DNA from: Malachius bipustulatus
Lineage: Eukaryota > Arthropoda > Insecta > Coleoptera > Melyridae
Assembly (NCBI GenBank): GCA_910589415.1
Contig: OU342639.1
Span: 14,578,268 to 14,642,267 of the forward strand
Length of the DNA: 64,000 nucleotides
Reading direction: 5' to 3'
Position 1 is the first letter of the stretch. Each line of letters starts with the position of its first letter. Of this stretch, positions 32,125 to 43,180 are shown piece after piece. The position numbers were made by a program, and so were the translations under genes. The notes under the pieces were generated by a model. The model was given only the letters and a program-made list of their open reading frames with translations, made no database searches and was not told where the DNA came from.

Positions 32125-34420
32125 TATAAGCATTTATTCTGCTTGAGTGATCAACTTTTATACCAGTAAACCTCAGTGGTTGGTTTTGCTACTCACTTGT
32201 TACAACATATGTATTTACATTTACAAAAGAAGAAAAGTCATAGCTAAAAAAAAACAGTTTCAAAGGACATATCGACATATTATCATCGTCAACCAATTGA
32301 ACAGAAAGTCAAACATCAAACTAATGGAGAACTTATATTCCCTAATTAACCACAGTGACCTCCCAAGTATCATCTGATTAATTGTTCTCATAAAATAAGT
32401 CGGAAAATTAAAGATCTAAATATAAAAAACACACGTCAACATAAAGATGTTAGATTCCTTTTTAATCAACAATAGTCCTTTCGGTACTGCGGGGGTTTAT
32501 GTGTCCCATGAAGTTTCAAAAACTTCTAATGTCATGTAATTGACCCGCAAATTCACGTAAATTGAGCCTAACCGTCGTATTTCCTAACATTTCTATGTCA
32601 TATTTTTCAACCAACATTAGTCAAGTTAATATTTTAAGTTAAGGAATTTAATAATATGCAACAAGTTTTTTTCAATCTTCTTAATAGTTATTATATCCAC
32701 TGGTAATAATTGTGGCAGTAAAAAATGTAAAAAAAATGTTTTATTCAAACCGTTTAAAATCGAGAACTTGATATGGTCGTATATCTGGGTCATTAGATAA
32801 ACTTCTTTGGGTGTGAGCAAACAGCAACAGTCAAAGAAGCGTCTTAAGTTAGGCTAATTCAGTGTTAAAAAAACCAGCAGATGCTGATGCGAGAGAGAAG
32901 ATGATTCAATATTCAATTTGTTTTCTGTGATAAAAAGAAAGTTTTTTAAATAACTTAGATTTTAGAGTGAGGTAATCGTGGCTCGGAGCTTACTGGATTG
33001 AATATATACCGAATTCAGATTGTACCCAATTTAATCACATTTAGTTTCGGTGAACTTCGTCGGTCGTTGGTAGTTGGGGTATCTGTCTTTGGACGACGCC
33101 TGTATGGAATTTAAACATGGAGAGAAGCGCACAGTCATGGCAAAGAGTAGCCACGTAGAAGAACGTGGCAGAGAGAGTAGGGGTATGCGTGTGTGTCAGA
33201 GAGAAAGAGAGAGAGAGAAACGGTAAGTACATGAGCTGGCTTAGCATTTAACGGCTTTTACTGTGCCGGTATTTTGGCATTACTGGATTAGGTCATGCAA
33301 TCGATACACCTACTGCATCGCATAGCCATAAGGATAGTACACTACTCCATGCAGCCATGCTCTAATGCGTCAATGACAGAGAGATGATATGACACCGTCA
33401 CGGCATATATCATAAATTTGTATATGGATGTGTGTACATGTATACAATCAGCATTGTAACACCAAAACGGAGTGAACGGGAGGATATGGAATGATAACAC
33501 GCCATGGAAGGATAAGAAAGGAACAGTCCTTATGGCAATATTCCGATTCCTTTACCTCTCTTTTTTGAGAGAGAGAGAGAGAGAGAGAGAGATGAACAAA
33601 TAAAGAGAGAGATAAATTCCTATATCCCTGTTTGTATCAGTTTTATTTCAACTCCTCGAAAACACTTGTACGTAAATAAAATAAATAATGCTAAAAGTAA
33701 ATCTAATGCAATGTTATACTTTCATTTTTCTTTACTCATGTGAAATTATGTCGGTAGTCCGAAAACAAAAGTTTCCTTTCAATTTACCTTTCAAGAATAA
33801 ATTGCAGGAATAAAATTGAGTACTTAATTATTAAGTAAAACGAGAATGTTTTTATTTATTTATTTAAATAAATGTTGTAAGTTTGGTTCTGTTATACGAT
33901 CTGCATAATATGAAGGCGAATAAGACAAACAAGCATTTACCATAAGAACCTATTGTTGCTGTAGTTACGCTCTCAACTTTGACATTTTCCAGCTTTATGA
34001 CATTAATTCCTAGTCGGATCGAACTCTAACTTTAATGCTGCTAAAGAATCAGTCCGATATGAATCGCTGTTGTTATTGTTGTGAATGATTTATACTTTCC
34101 GTTTTTTTTAGACTAATTAATAATTAATTAGACTAATTAGACTTTAATTTATCGACTAATTATTTATATTGTTTATAATTACTTACTTCTATTCAAATTA
34201 TCGTAATTTACCGTGTGATCCACAAAATTTTCCATCAACTAGTATATGGAAGAGAGAGACGGCTATCGCCGTCATGTCTGAGCATGTCTGGGCATGTCTG
34301 AAATTGATTTTGATCGTTTTAGTATACTGTGCAGCGTTTAGTGAATTCGTTCAGAGAAACAGGAAGTGTAAACCGTAAGAAAGGTAGTGGCAGATAAAGA
34401 ATAAAAGAATAAGAACTCAA
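32125..34420. other. Spacer with simple repeats, no gene seen
   Basis: GA-rich stretches occur near 33197-33222, and a clean (GA)n run lies at 33567-33592. The 64-76 codon frames here have no family resemblance. Confidence 0.4.
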
Positions 34421-34960
34421 GAACAAGTTGAAGCTCTTCAACAAGTGATTGAAGGACACCCTCATACATCAATGCGTCACTTACAACAGGAGATGAATAT
34501 CTGTCTTATGGTACTTGCCAGCGTATTCTAAAAAAAGATCTCCAGCTTCTTCCCTACCGTATATATACAAGCATTCCATGAACTACTTGCTAATGATCGA
34601 CCCCAAACACCGGACTTGGTTTTTTCCCAATGGTTTTTAAATAACTTTGATAATAATGAGGAAGCATTTTCAAAAACGTTTTTCACCGATGAAACCTGGT
34701 TTCACCTGACTGGTTATGTTAACTCACAAAATATGAGAATGTGGAGTGATGTTAATCCTCATTATTACGTCGAAGCTTCCCTAAATCTGGAAAAAATGGA
34801 GTTCGGCTAGATATACAGGCACCATCTTCGACAGAAGATAACGTTAAAATTTGAAGAAATATATAATTCACCAGAAATATTAGAGAAAGTTTCCAACTCA
34901 ATCAAAAAGGGAATCAGGCTATGCGGCATACTGAAGGTATGGAGGTCGTATAACACATCT
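34421..34960 (+). pseudogene. Remnant of a second Tc1/mariner-type transposase
   Basis: In broken frames: EQVEALQQVIEGHPHTSMRH (from 34421), YGTCQRILKKDLQLLPYR (near 34507-34562), then a 64-codon open part with FFTDETWFHLTGYVNSQNMR (34679-34738) followed by WSDVNPHYY. The TDETWF block carries the first catalytic aspartate that the element at 25188 lacks. A degraded tail, VSNSIKKG...R (34890-34925), matches the usual C-terminus of this group. The second and third catalytic acids and the terminal repeats are gone. The family differs from that at 25911-26793. Confidence 0.75.
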
Positions 34961-36126
34961 TGTTTAATGGCGATCTAATAATTTAATATTATATTATTGA
35001 TACTTAATTATAAATCGTTTTGCATCTTTTTTAGATTATTATTTCCTAATTAAACATATTATAAAGGTATTTTTACGTCGTTAGGTTAGAAGTAGCTCCT
35101 TAAATCGGGGTAATAACTAATCACAAGACTTCTATGGATTAAGAGACTTAACCAACTGAAATGTCAAGTAAATTGATATCTTTTCATTCTAAATAAATAC
35201 AATTTTGACTGAATCAAGTTTTTATTCAATAATCCACCAATTTAGAATAATTTGTTGTATGATTATAGGTAGGTATCTCATGAGAAATAATAAAAATTGG
35301 ATTTTTCATTCTTATTGTTTTAGCACGACCTAGTACCTACCTATTAAATTTCGTACCTAGGTTGATAAAACCTCATACCCACCTATTTACTTTTGCTTTT
35401 CATTGATGAACTTTATTATATAAGTAAGCAAAAATAATTTCAGTACTTACCTTTACCCTTCGGTACCTATTCATTACTCGGGTTTTACCTATTTTACTTT
35501 GAAAATATACCAAATTGGTTATTTATTATTATTATCCCAATCTTGTATGTGGGTGGTTTACGTTCCTATCATTATTTTTTGAATCGCTATGTATTTAAAT
35601 ATTTGTGAGTACCTACTTACACATCATACCTTGAACCTAGAAACAGAGTTTATGAAATACGATCCCAGTTCTACAGGATGCATCGGTAACTCGCGCACTC
35701 TGAATACAGGGCGATAAAATTAGGGATATTCTGCAAAAAAAAAAAACGAATCCACCGGTTGGTTTTCAAGTTACAGTGTTGCCCTCATCGGAGTTTAAAA
35801 ATTCAGTTTGAAATTCTTTAGCTCTTCGTCAGGGGTACTGAAAATATTAACAATAAATAATTGTATAATAATAGTGATTTTAATTTTTATGCATCATTGT
35901 ACATAATGTCAATGTCAAAGATTTCATTTCTCTCTGCAACTGTATAACCATAATACTTTGTTTTACTTTGTCATTCATATCAAACCATCATAAACAAAAT
36001 TTGATCTCTAAATTGGGTTTTGAGAAATAAGAGTATCCTTTTGCTTATCGACTGCTGTCCCAAATAATTAATCTACGTTTATAATGTATCAGTCAACAAT
36101 TTGATCAATCTATATTTAAATATATA
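34961..36126. other. AT-rich spacer, no gene seen
   Basis: Short CCTACCTA-type simple sequence recurs. ATACAGGGCGATAAAATTAG near 35704 looks like one damaged end of a CAGGGTG-type element, but no partner end was found. Confidence 0.35.
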
Positions 36127-36426
36127 CAGGGTGTCCCACGACATGACTGCCATAGCTTAAGGGTAGGTGTAGTTTTTCAAGGCGATTCAGGATCTGGTTT
36201 TGAAATTTTTCTGAGGCCCTTCGTTTCGATTATACGTTTCGATTTGTGCAAATTGCCGAATCTTTGATGATCGATATCTTTTGAACGAATTGATCGAATT
36301 TAACGAAATTTGGTAGATATGCTCTACTAATGACACTTAATACCTCGCATTTTTCACCGATTCGAAAACTGCACGGCCGTACTTATTTTTTTGTTATCTT
36401 TCGGTTTTGTCGAAAAGTTCACCCTG
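36127..36426. mobile_element. Possible short CAGGGTG-terminated element
   Basis: The 300-bp segment begins CAGGGTGTCCC after TA and ends TTCACCCTG before TA. The arms beyond the terminal 7 bp do not pair well, unlike the foldback elements. An internal AACGAAATTTGGTAGAT resembles the GATGAAATTTGGTATGA block of the long inverted repeats at 25188 and 28237. It may be a deleted derivative or two unrelated ends. Confidence 0.45.
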
Positions 36427-36669
36427 TATGCATTTTATTCAAGGTTTGGTGCCATTTTCTAAATATACGTGAAAAATTCTGCAATTGTGGTAAAAAAATA
36501 CTTGGCATCATTAAACTGAATCGAGAAGAAAATTTAGTTTTTTAGTTTTTTATTCGAAATTTCAATTCATGTGTTGTTAATAATTTAAGAAAAATCAAAT
36601 GTGGTTTTTTAAAACTTGCGTATTTTGTAGTTATTTCAAATAAATTTATTAATTAAACAAGAAATTTTA

Positions 36670-36830
36670 CCTGATGTCCATTTCTCTAAAATTTCAATTT
36701 TTCGATTTTCCAAACTCCCTTGCAACTTTTTTAGAATTTGAAGGTAGTGTTAGAAAGTTAATTTTTTAAATAGAGTTAGTCAGTCGCGGGCATAGAAAAG
36801 GGACAAAATTGTTAAATTTTATAAAAAATT
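36670..36830 (+). repeat. Dispersed repeat, copy 1
   Basis: It shares most of about 160 bp with 53218-53378 in the same orientation. Common blocks include CTCTAAAATTTCAA, AAACTCCCTT and GGGACAAAATTGTTAAATTTTA. Both copies stand a few hundred bases downstream of a CAGGGTGTCC motif (36127 and 52730), so this may be the interior of one family. Confidence 0.65.
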
Positions 36831-37717
36831 TTTATTTTGTTAATTTAAAATTTTATAGCACGTTTTCAAACGAAATATAATGAAATTTTCGCAGTAAACT
36901 ACTACGAACCCTAATATTATGATCTGACTATGGAAAATTTCAGAAATCCAATTTAAAAAGCGGTGAAAATATTCAGAATTGAATCGCATAAAAATCCACT
37001 ATTTATGCGATTGATGCGCAAGAAGGTTTTTTATTTATTTCGCTATGATTTGTAGATCAGGTATTGGAGTACCTACTACCTACTTCATTTACACGTCATT
37101 CAATTGTTTGTACCTAGGTGGTTTTGAAAGAGCGATTTTGTTGATAAATAATTTGTTATATTTTTACAAATTTAAATTTCTGAAAATTCCAAAAGAGAGT
37201 CCAATTAGGAAACAAATTTTTACATCACTAATGTGATGTTCTCTAACGACTTAAAAGTAGAAGAAAATTTTCTCAATTTTCATTAATGTATCTCTTGCAA
37301 AAAAGGCAGGGTTCTAAAAGAAATTTTATAAAGATACGGTAGATTGTCGGGATCATAATATTCTTTAATTTTGAATAAAAACTTGATATTTAATTATAAA
37401 AACTGGCGCTCTCAGACCCAAAGAATATCAAAGCAATCTAAGATTCATCTTTCCTTACTTTTTCTGAAAGTAATCTCCGAGAGTAATAAATGAAAATCCC
37501 TGCTAATAAAAGTCTGTAGTTAAAAATAACAGAACAATAATTCGTAGATTTACATTGAATGGAAATACAAAGGAAGTAAAATATCAATTCTTGATTACAA
37601 AATTGACTGTCTACATTAAATAAATAATAATAAAATAGATAATCCTAGAATATAATATTATGACGAAAAAACGAAGAATTATTTTGAATTCTCCATTCAT
37701 ACCTGTTTTCATTTTGA
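36831..37717. other. AT-rich spacer, no gene seen
   Basis: The start may still belong to the dispersed repeat above. No coding signal. Confidence 0.35.
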
Positions 37718-38142
37718 TGTTTACCTTCTAGAATAATTCTTATGATCAAGTCGCGATAGTTCTGGTGAAAATATAAGAATGACATATTGCCAGGCCAGCG
37801 TAACTGACATTCTACTAAATACCAGAATGGTTCTGCGTTCTACGCATGTTCGAGATTGTGTGAAACTATCAGACATTTGTAGACTCCACGGCAACGGGTA
37901 TTAATAAGAGCTGTCCTATAGGATTCAGTTATAGTCAGTCAGTTGTAATTAGAAGACAGAAGGAAGACATAGTGAAGTGAAAGAATATAGTGGCTGTAAT
38001 ATCTGGTGTGTAAATAAGAGAACAGCTGATGATTTCGATTTGGAGATTATTGTAATTATTGTGTTAAGTTATAATTATGTTAGAGAATAAAGAATTTTGT
38101 AAGACGTTTAATTTAGAATTAATAAAATGTAGGACCGTAACA
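37718..38142 (+). mobile_element. LTR of a gypsy-type retrotransposon (5' LTR)
   Basis: The right end CCGTAACA is followed at once by a primer-binding-type sequence and a gag-like frame, which fixes this as the 5' LTR. The left end is taken as TGTTTACC at 37718 by weak inverse match to the right end. AATAAAG near 38088 may be the polyadenylation signal. A related fragment lies at 60361-60640, sharing TACCAGAATGGTTC and GCGTTCTACGCATGTTC-like blocks. It is a different family from the solo LTRs at 5900 and 26862. Confidence 0.62.
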
Positions 38143-38160
38143 ATTGATGTCAGAAGCAGG
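38143..38160 (+). promoter_or_regulatory. Probable primer-binding site
   Basis: ATTGATGTCAGAAGCAGG starts directly after the LTR's CA end. Sequences of the form ATTGGTGTCAGAAG follow the 5' LTR in many insect gypsy-type elements and serve to anchor the tRNA primer of reverse transcription. Confidence 0.5.
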
Positions 38161-38234
38161 ATATGGATTCCAGCAAGAATGTTAATTAATTAGTGGTTGA
38201 TTTTCATAGTAGGAAAGAGACTGAAAGTAACAGA

Positions 38235-38671
38235 ATGTCTGAGAAAATATTAGAGAAAATTTTGAAGAAGCTCGAAGACGACCTTCAGGAACAGAAAGAC
38301 GGTGAATAAAAGCTGATGCAGAAACAGAAAGACACTGAAGAGAAGCTGTTGCAGCAAAAGAAAGACACTGAAGAGAAGTGTTGCAGCAACAGAAAGACGG
38401 TGAAGAGCAGTTGCTAAAAGTTATTCAGCAACAAAAGAGCGAGTATGTGGGCGAACTAAACAAAGTGAAACAAGAAGTTCGCGATGAAGTCAAGAGTGTT
38501 CGCAATGAAGTAGGTGGTGTTTGCGATGAAGTAAAATTGGTGGAACATAAAACAAAACTGCTTGTTGAGGAGATGAGGATCAACTTCGAGAATAAACTCA
38601 AAATTCTCGAAAGTTCTGAGGTGAAGTATTCTCATGTGCCGCACCTTCGAACAGTTTTGGCTCAGAAGTAA
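38235..38671 (+). pseudogene. Broken gag-like ORF with coiled-coil repeats
   Basis: After the ATG the frame reads MSEKILEKILKKLEDDLQE, a charged helical start usual for gag of insect gypsy-type elements. An in-frame TAA follows 25 codons in, and a one-base loss near 38377 shifts the frame; the downstream part stays open for 97 codons to TAA at 38669. It continues with EVRDEVKSVRNEVGGVCDEV heptads, so the region should form a long coiled coil. No capsid, nucleocapsid or pol follows: a small foldback element begins at 38752 and then unrelated DNA. Assignment to gag rests on position after LTR and primer site. Confidence 0.6.
38295..38412 (+). repeat. Tandem repeat of about 39 bp inside the gag-like ORF
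   Basis: CAGAAAGACGGTGAA/CAGAAAGACACTGAAGAGAAG units occur about 3.5 times, encoding Q/E/K-rich 13-residue repeats (QKDTEEKLLQQ). Both coding lesions of the gag-like frame lie in or beside this repeat, which suggests slippage. Confidence 0.7.
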
Positions 38672-38751
38672 AACCACCAACCTATATTATGAAACAACCC
38701 CCTAGAGTGCATATAACATCCAATTTCAGGCAGCCTGCTAAGCTATTGTGG

Positions 38752-39055
38752 GGTAACAAATTTGTCACATGAGGCTATATCTGCAAATAAAGTTTGTTGT
38801 CAAATAAAAAAAATAAAAAAAGTCGTGACTGACTTTTTACTCAGCAAATGACTCTTAAAGCTCAAATATGTGAGCTTTGAAGCTCACATATCCGTGAATG
38901 GTTGCCTACTAATTCATCAAAATGGCAGGTCACTACACTGGAAGAAATGTTTTGTCCCACTGAGTAAAAAAGTCAGTGACGACTTATTTAATTTTTTTTT
39001 TATTTGACAACAAATTTTATTTGTAGATATAGCCTCAGGTGACAAATTTGTAGCG
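38752..39055. mobile_element. Small foldback element / MITE
   Basis: GTAACAAATTTGTCACATGAGGCTATATCT is mirrored by AGATATAGCCTCAGGTGACAAATTTG. Inward, TTGTTGTCAAATAAAA and GTGACTGACTTTTTACTCAG also have inverse partners, giving arms of about 95 bp (38752-38845 and 38958-39055). The centre holds another hairpin, ATATGTGAGCTTTGAAGCTCACATAT (38866-38892). No ORF. Target duplication not clear. Confidence 0.78.
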
Positions 39056-39446
39056 AGAACTAATTTTTTTTGCTATGAAAAAAGATTTAGTTGGTTGTAC
39101 AAACATATTTGTGACAGCAAAATCTGAAAATGTTAGACACATCGATCAACATTTTTGTTAAAATGTAATAATGTTTTTTTGTGTTATGTCAAGTAGCACT
39201 TCAGTTACGTAACTTAAGCACGTTGTTCATTCCTAAGAATTTTTGTGTGTTAATACAACAATTTCACAACAAAAATGTTTGTTGGAACAGCAGTATTTTT
39301 TAGCATGATAGCAAGTGTTAGCATGAAATAATTATGTTTTTTTGTTTTTATTCAGGGACCTTAGAAATTCCTGATGATTTTGAACCTATTTTGCAGGGTT
39401 CACAAACGAATACACATATTATACCTAAAACAATTTATACCTAAGC
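39056..39446. other. AT-rich spacer, no gene seen
   Basis: Nothing recognised between the MITE and the LINE A remnant. Confidence 0.35.
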
Positions 39447-39735
39447 AGTCATCTTCTCCAAAAAGGCCAACGTTTTGGAGCCAGATATGGTGATAGCGGG
39501 ACAATCTCTTACTCCATCGTCATCTCTTCGTTTACTTGGAGTGAGCCTCGGAGCGAACATGTCTTGGTATGACCATTTTGCAGGTCTAGCGAAGAGTGCT
39601 TCTCAAACACTTGAAATACTCTTCTGCACGAATATTATACACTTCAGCAGCTTCTCCTTTTATACAAGGCTCAAATCCGACCATCCTTAGAGTACTACTG
39701 CTCACATGTTTGGAGCTCAGCTCCTGAACATACAC
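39447..39735 (+). mobile_element. LINE A internal fragment
   Basis: The frame reads NVLEPDMVIAGQSLTPSSSL, then RLLGVSLGANMSWYDHFAGL and AKSASQTL, matching the region of LINE A just after the palm domain. It ends near CTCCTGAACATACACTT with no family 3' end, so it is truncated at both sides. Confidence 0.8.
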
Positions 39736-41395
39736 TTTGACTTTAAAATGGCCTTGAAATTGGTGTACAAGGTCAAAGTCATTACTCATTAGTACAGTCC
39801 GATGACCTCCATTGTCCTGAACAACTTTTGTCTACACAATTTTTATGTATCTGGCTTACCAACAGAGATATTCGGGTTTGAAGATTAAAATGACTGTATA
39901 AGAGAGAGAGATCAAAAGTTTGACATTTTCATTCTCTAGAGAAAGGCTTCGGGAGCTTATTGACGGATGAGAAATACATAAATTCTGTTTTCTATTAAGT
40001 TGTATTTGCATTAATAAAGATGCAGTTGATTGCAACGGGGAATGTAAGGAGTGCCTAATAGTTGTGTTGTTGGGTGTTTTTGTTTTTGTGATACATATTA
40101 GAAGAGCCTGCTTTATACAAATTTCGGGTGTTAAATTTAAAATAATTTACGCATAAGCACAAATTATGCTTCAGTGAATCGAATCTCAGTTTATTTGGGT
40201 AAAGCTATAAGTTGTTGTAATAATAGGTATGGTTTGTTATACTTACTACATTATAATATTATCTTGCCTATTAGTTTTAATAATGTACTCTGTATTGTTC
40301 CCAATTGCTTCCAATAAACATTATTATTATTATTATAAATTATTATTATTAAAACATATAATCACAGATTCAACGTTCATATAAAAAGGGCCACATATCG
40401 AATAATATGACCTTGTGACGTACAGAATTCAGCCCATATTCTGAAATAAATAAAACACACAATTTACTAGGAGTGGAGCATATTTAAGAAAGAAGCGATC
40501 ATGACATAGATATACAGGAAGTCATTAACATCAGGGACACGGGACGGGATCTGTGACGACGAAAATTTCATTAAAAGGAAACTGGGATGTTCACCCCGGG
40601 GAGATCACGCATAACCGACGTGATTTCAGCGTGTAAGCGGGGACTTCCCGCAAGCACAGCCTGAGAGGATGAACAGTGGTAGTACCAGTACATCCAGTAC
40701 CAGAAGAATGGCAGCTCGGATCTAGCTCATGTCAGGCATCAATATAGATCACTTTTACGTTCTTTATTTCGATTTCTTCAATATTTCTTGGTTGTAATTT
40801 AACTTATTAAATTACTTGATTCTTTAATTTCGGTAATCATTATCACGTGTGCAAAGCTGTGAAAATCTAGTGCCCAGTGGAGTACTTAGGTACTCCTACC
40901 TACCTACCACCTTCACGGCATCACTTCACCGATGGCCTGCCACAATGACAACAATGACAACAGCTCCGGACGGAACCTGTCGTGGTGAATGAATGATAGA
41001 ATGTTATCCGGTGAGTCGTATTTAATTATACCATCTGGTCGAAATTTGAGTTACTTTTATTTTCTGTGTCAAGTATTAGATAATTATTCAGAATAATAAT
41101 AAAGGCCAAGCTTGCGTGTGTGTGAGTTTTCCGTTTCATTTTCTCATTCTGCATTCAATTTTCATTCTATTAGGAATCATTTGAGTGAGTACTAACTGGG
41201 AACTGATTATTAATAATTTCATCATGTGCAGAATAAACACGAATATCATTTTATTTAACCGCTTTGCACTTCCTGGATAGGTCTGTACTAATTATCAAAC
41301 CATATTTTTGTAGCAAAGTAGCAAAGTAGCAATTAATGGACGAGCTTTGATGCTGTTTACATAATGACACATTTTTAGTCTGCTTTTGAGCTATA
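39736..41395. other. Spacer, no gene seen
   Basis: Contains (ATT)n at about 40321-40350, after a CCAATAAACATTATT that could be the 3' tail of an unseen LINE. 40540-40740 is less AT-rich without an open frame. A GTAGCAAA triplication sits near 41313-41332. Confidence 0.35.
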
Positions 41396-41739
41396 AAGCT
41401 GCGTACTCACTAGAGCACGAACCCCGAACGAGCGCCCCGAACAGAGCTGAACCGCTCAGATGTGGACGGGCATCCGAACAGAGACAAGCACGCTCAGGTT
41501 GTTCGGCGAACGTGCTCAGACCGATCCGAGCTCTGTCGGTACATCAAAGGATGTTCGCGTTCAGTCTGGACGGGATTAACCAGCTCTACTGCCGAACTAT
41601 GTACCTACGAACAACTGGATCAGTGCCGAACCGAATGCTCGTTCGGGGCTCGGGTGAAAAATATAAACGCCCCGAATGCTCGGCTCTGCTCTGTTCGGCG
41701 CGCTCGTTCGGAGCAAATGCTCTAATGAGTACGCAGCTT
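41396..41739. mobile_element. GC-rich MITE
   Basis: The ends AAGCTGCGTACTCACTAGAG and CTCTAATGAGTACGCAGCTT form inverted repeats; the pairing extends inward through CGAACGAGCGC and CCGAACAGAGC blocks. At 344 bp and clearly GC-richer than its flanks, it is full of CCGAAC/GTTCGG words on both strands. The 124- and 87-codon frames inside follow from the palindromic, stop-poor composition and are not genes. No target duplication was established. Confidence 0.78.
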
Positions 41740-42149
41740 AACTCGAACATGTGTAATTGAATTTATTACTGTACTTACTGTACTTAAAGTACTTAGAAAT
41801 AAAAGAATAGAAGTCCCCATTTGGACATAGCTAAGTAGCTCTTGTTTTTCATAATATGCAAAACCATAAACGCTCCCATTAACATAACAAGGCAACTAAT
41901 CAATATAACAATATTTTTTTTTATATCTTTTATTTTTCAACTCTCCGTCCTACCTTACTGACAGTTTGTATTGACAGCTTGTCGACAAAAGTGATTTTTT
42001 TTTATTTAAAGCTATGGCGTCCGTCTAGGACTGCGCAGTTGTCATATCTGATGAGGTCTAGTCTTTTCAGCTCCAATAACGAAGGAAAATAGAATGAAAT
42101 AAACTACAATCAATCACTACTGATGGTTATTAGTAGCCTTGGGGACAGC
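41740..42149. other. AT-rich spacer, no gene seen
   Basis: Nothing recognised. CTGATGAG at 42046 lacks the other conserved bases of a hammerhead ribozyme. Confidence 0.35.
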
Positions 42150-43180
42150 TGCCTTTTTTCCGTGTTTTACATTTAACAGTGCAAAAATAAACTACATTAC
42201 GCACGAATGAAAGTGTCGCACCCGAAAATTTGGCACAAATTTCATTGAGGATAACTTTCGAAATTCCCATGGGAAACTCAAAACAATCGTCAACAAATTT
42301 TCTACAGGGTGATATGTGAAGGCGTGTAGAATTACTCAGCGGCTTTCGCACGACTGTTTTCCAAATAAAATTTTCTTGCAAGTTTTGATGAGAAAATTTT
42401 GTAGATTGATATCTCACCTCGAAAAGGTTTTAAAATTTTCGATTTAAAACCTTTATTTATAGGACGATCTCAAAAAAATCAACTGTTGTGAGGACGAACA
42501 TTAAAAACAAAAGATTGCATAAAAAAATATTCAAATTTATATTGATTCTGGAAACAAGTTTTGGGAGAAAAACTGAATGAAAATCAACTTCAGTAGTTTC
42601 GGTGGAGTAGTAGTTTTTAGAATTTTCTTAACGATGGTTACATACGATTTTCAGGTAAGATTCGGCGTTGATTTCGTCTGAAAGCACGCAGATGTAATTT
42701 GGTATATTATTTTTCTTCTCGTGTTTTTAGCAAGAATCTTTTGTTTTTATCGTTCGTCCTCAGTAAATTTTTGCCATTGAATTGTCTTGTCGGAGGTTTT
42801 AGCTTCAACCTACAACATGAGTGGTAAATTTACAAAATCGGTTAGCGAGGAAGAAAGATATGCACTTCAAGAGCAAACGGTTGATTTTTTTGAGATCACC
42901 TGTAAATAAAGGTTTTAAATAAAAAAATTTAAAACCATTTCGAGGTGAGACATCTTCAATATTCGAAATTTGCTCATCAAAACTTGCAAGAAAAATTTAT
43001 TTGAAAAACGCGAGTAAGAAACCGCGGAGTGATTTTGCACGCCTTCACACATCAACCTGTAGAAAAATTTTTGACAGTTATTTTGAGCTTAGATCCAATT
43101 CAGCAAAAAAAAATAGAGCTGCTGACATGCGGAAACAAAATCTAAATACACTTTCATTTGTGCGTAGTGTAATAGTTGGT
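42150..43180. mobile_element. Diverged foldback element of about 1 kb
   Basis: Inverse pairs run between about 42160-42525 and 42722-43175: CATTACGCACGAATGAAAGTG with CACTTTCATTTGTGCGTAGTG, GTGAAGGCGTG with CACGCCTTCAC, TCTTGCAAGTTTTGATGA with TCATCAAAACTTGCAAGA, and GAGGACGAAC with GTTCGTCCTC. The arms differ more than in the other foldback elements, so this copy is older. Outer ends are not certain. An ACAGGGTGATATG lies inside the left arm. Confidence 0.72.

Noticed and set aside
33567..33592. CRISPR or satellite array
   Set aside because: It is a simple GA dinucleotide run; there are no spacers or longer repeat units.
41386..41760. 124-codon arginine/serine-rich frame
   Set aside because: Produced by the stop-poor GC-rich MITE; the frame starts and ends in its flanks.
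42046..42085. Hammerhead ribozyme core (CTGATGAG)
   Set aside because: The required CGAAA segment and matching stems are absent.
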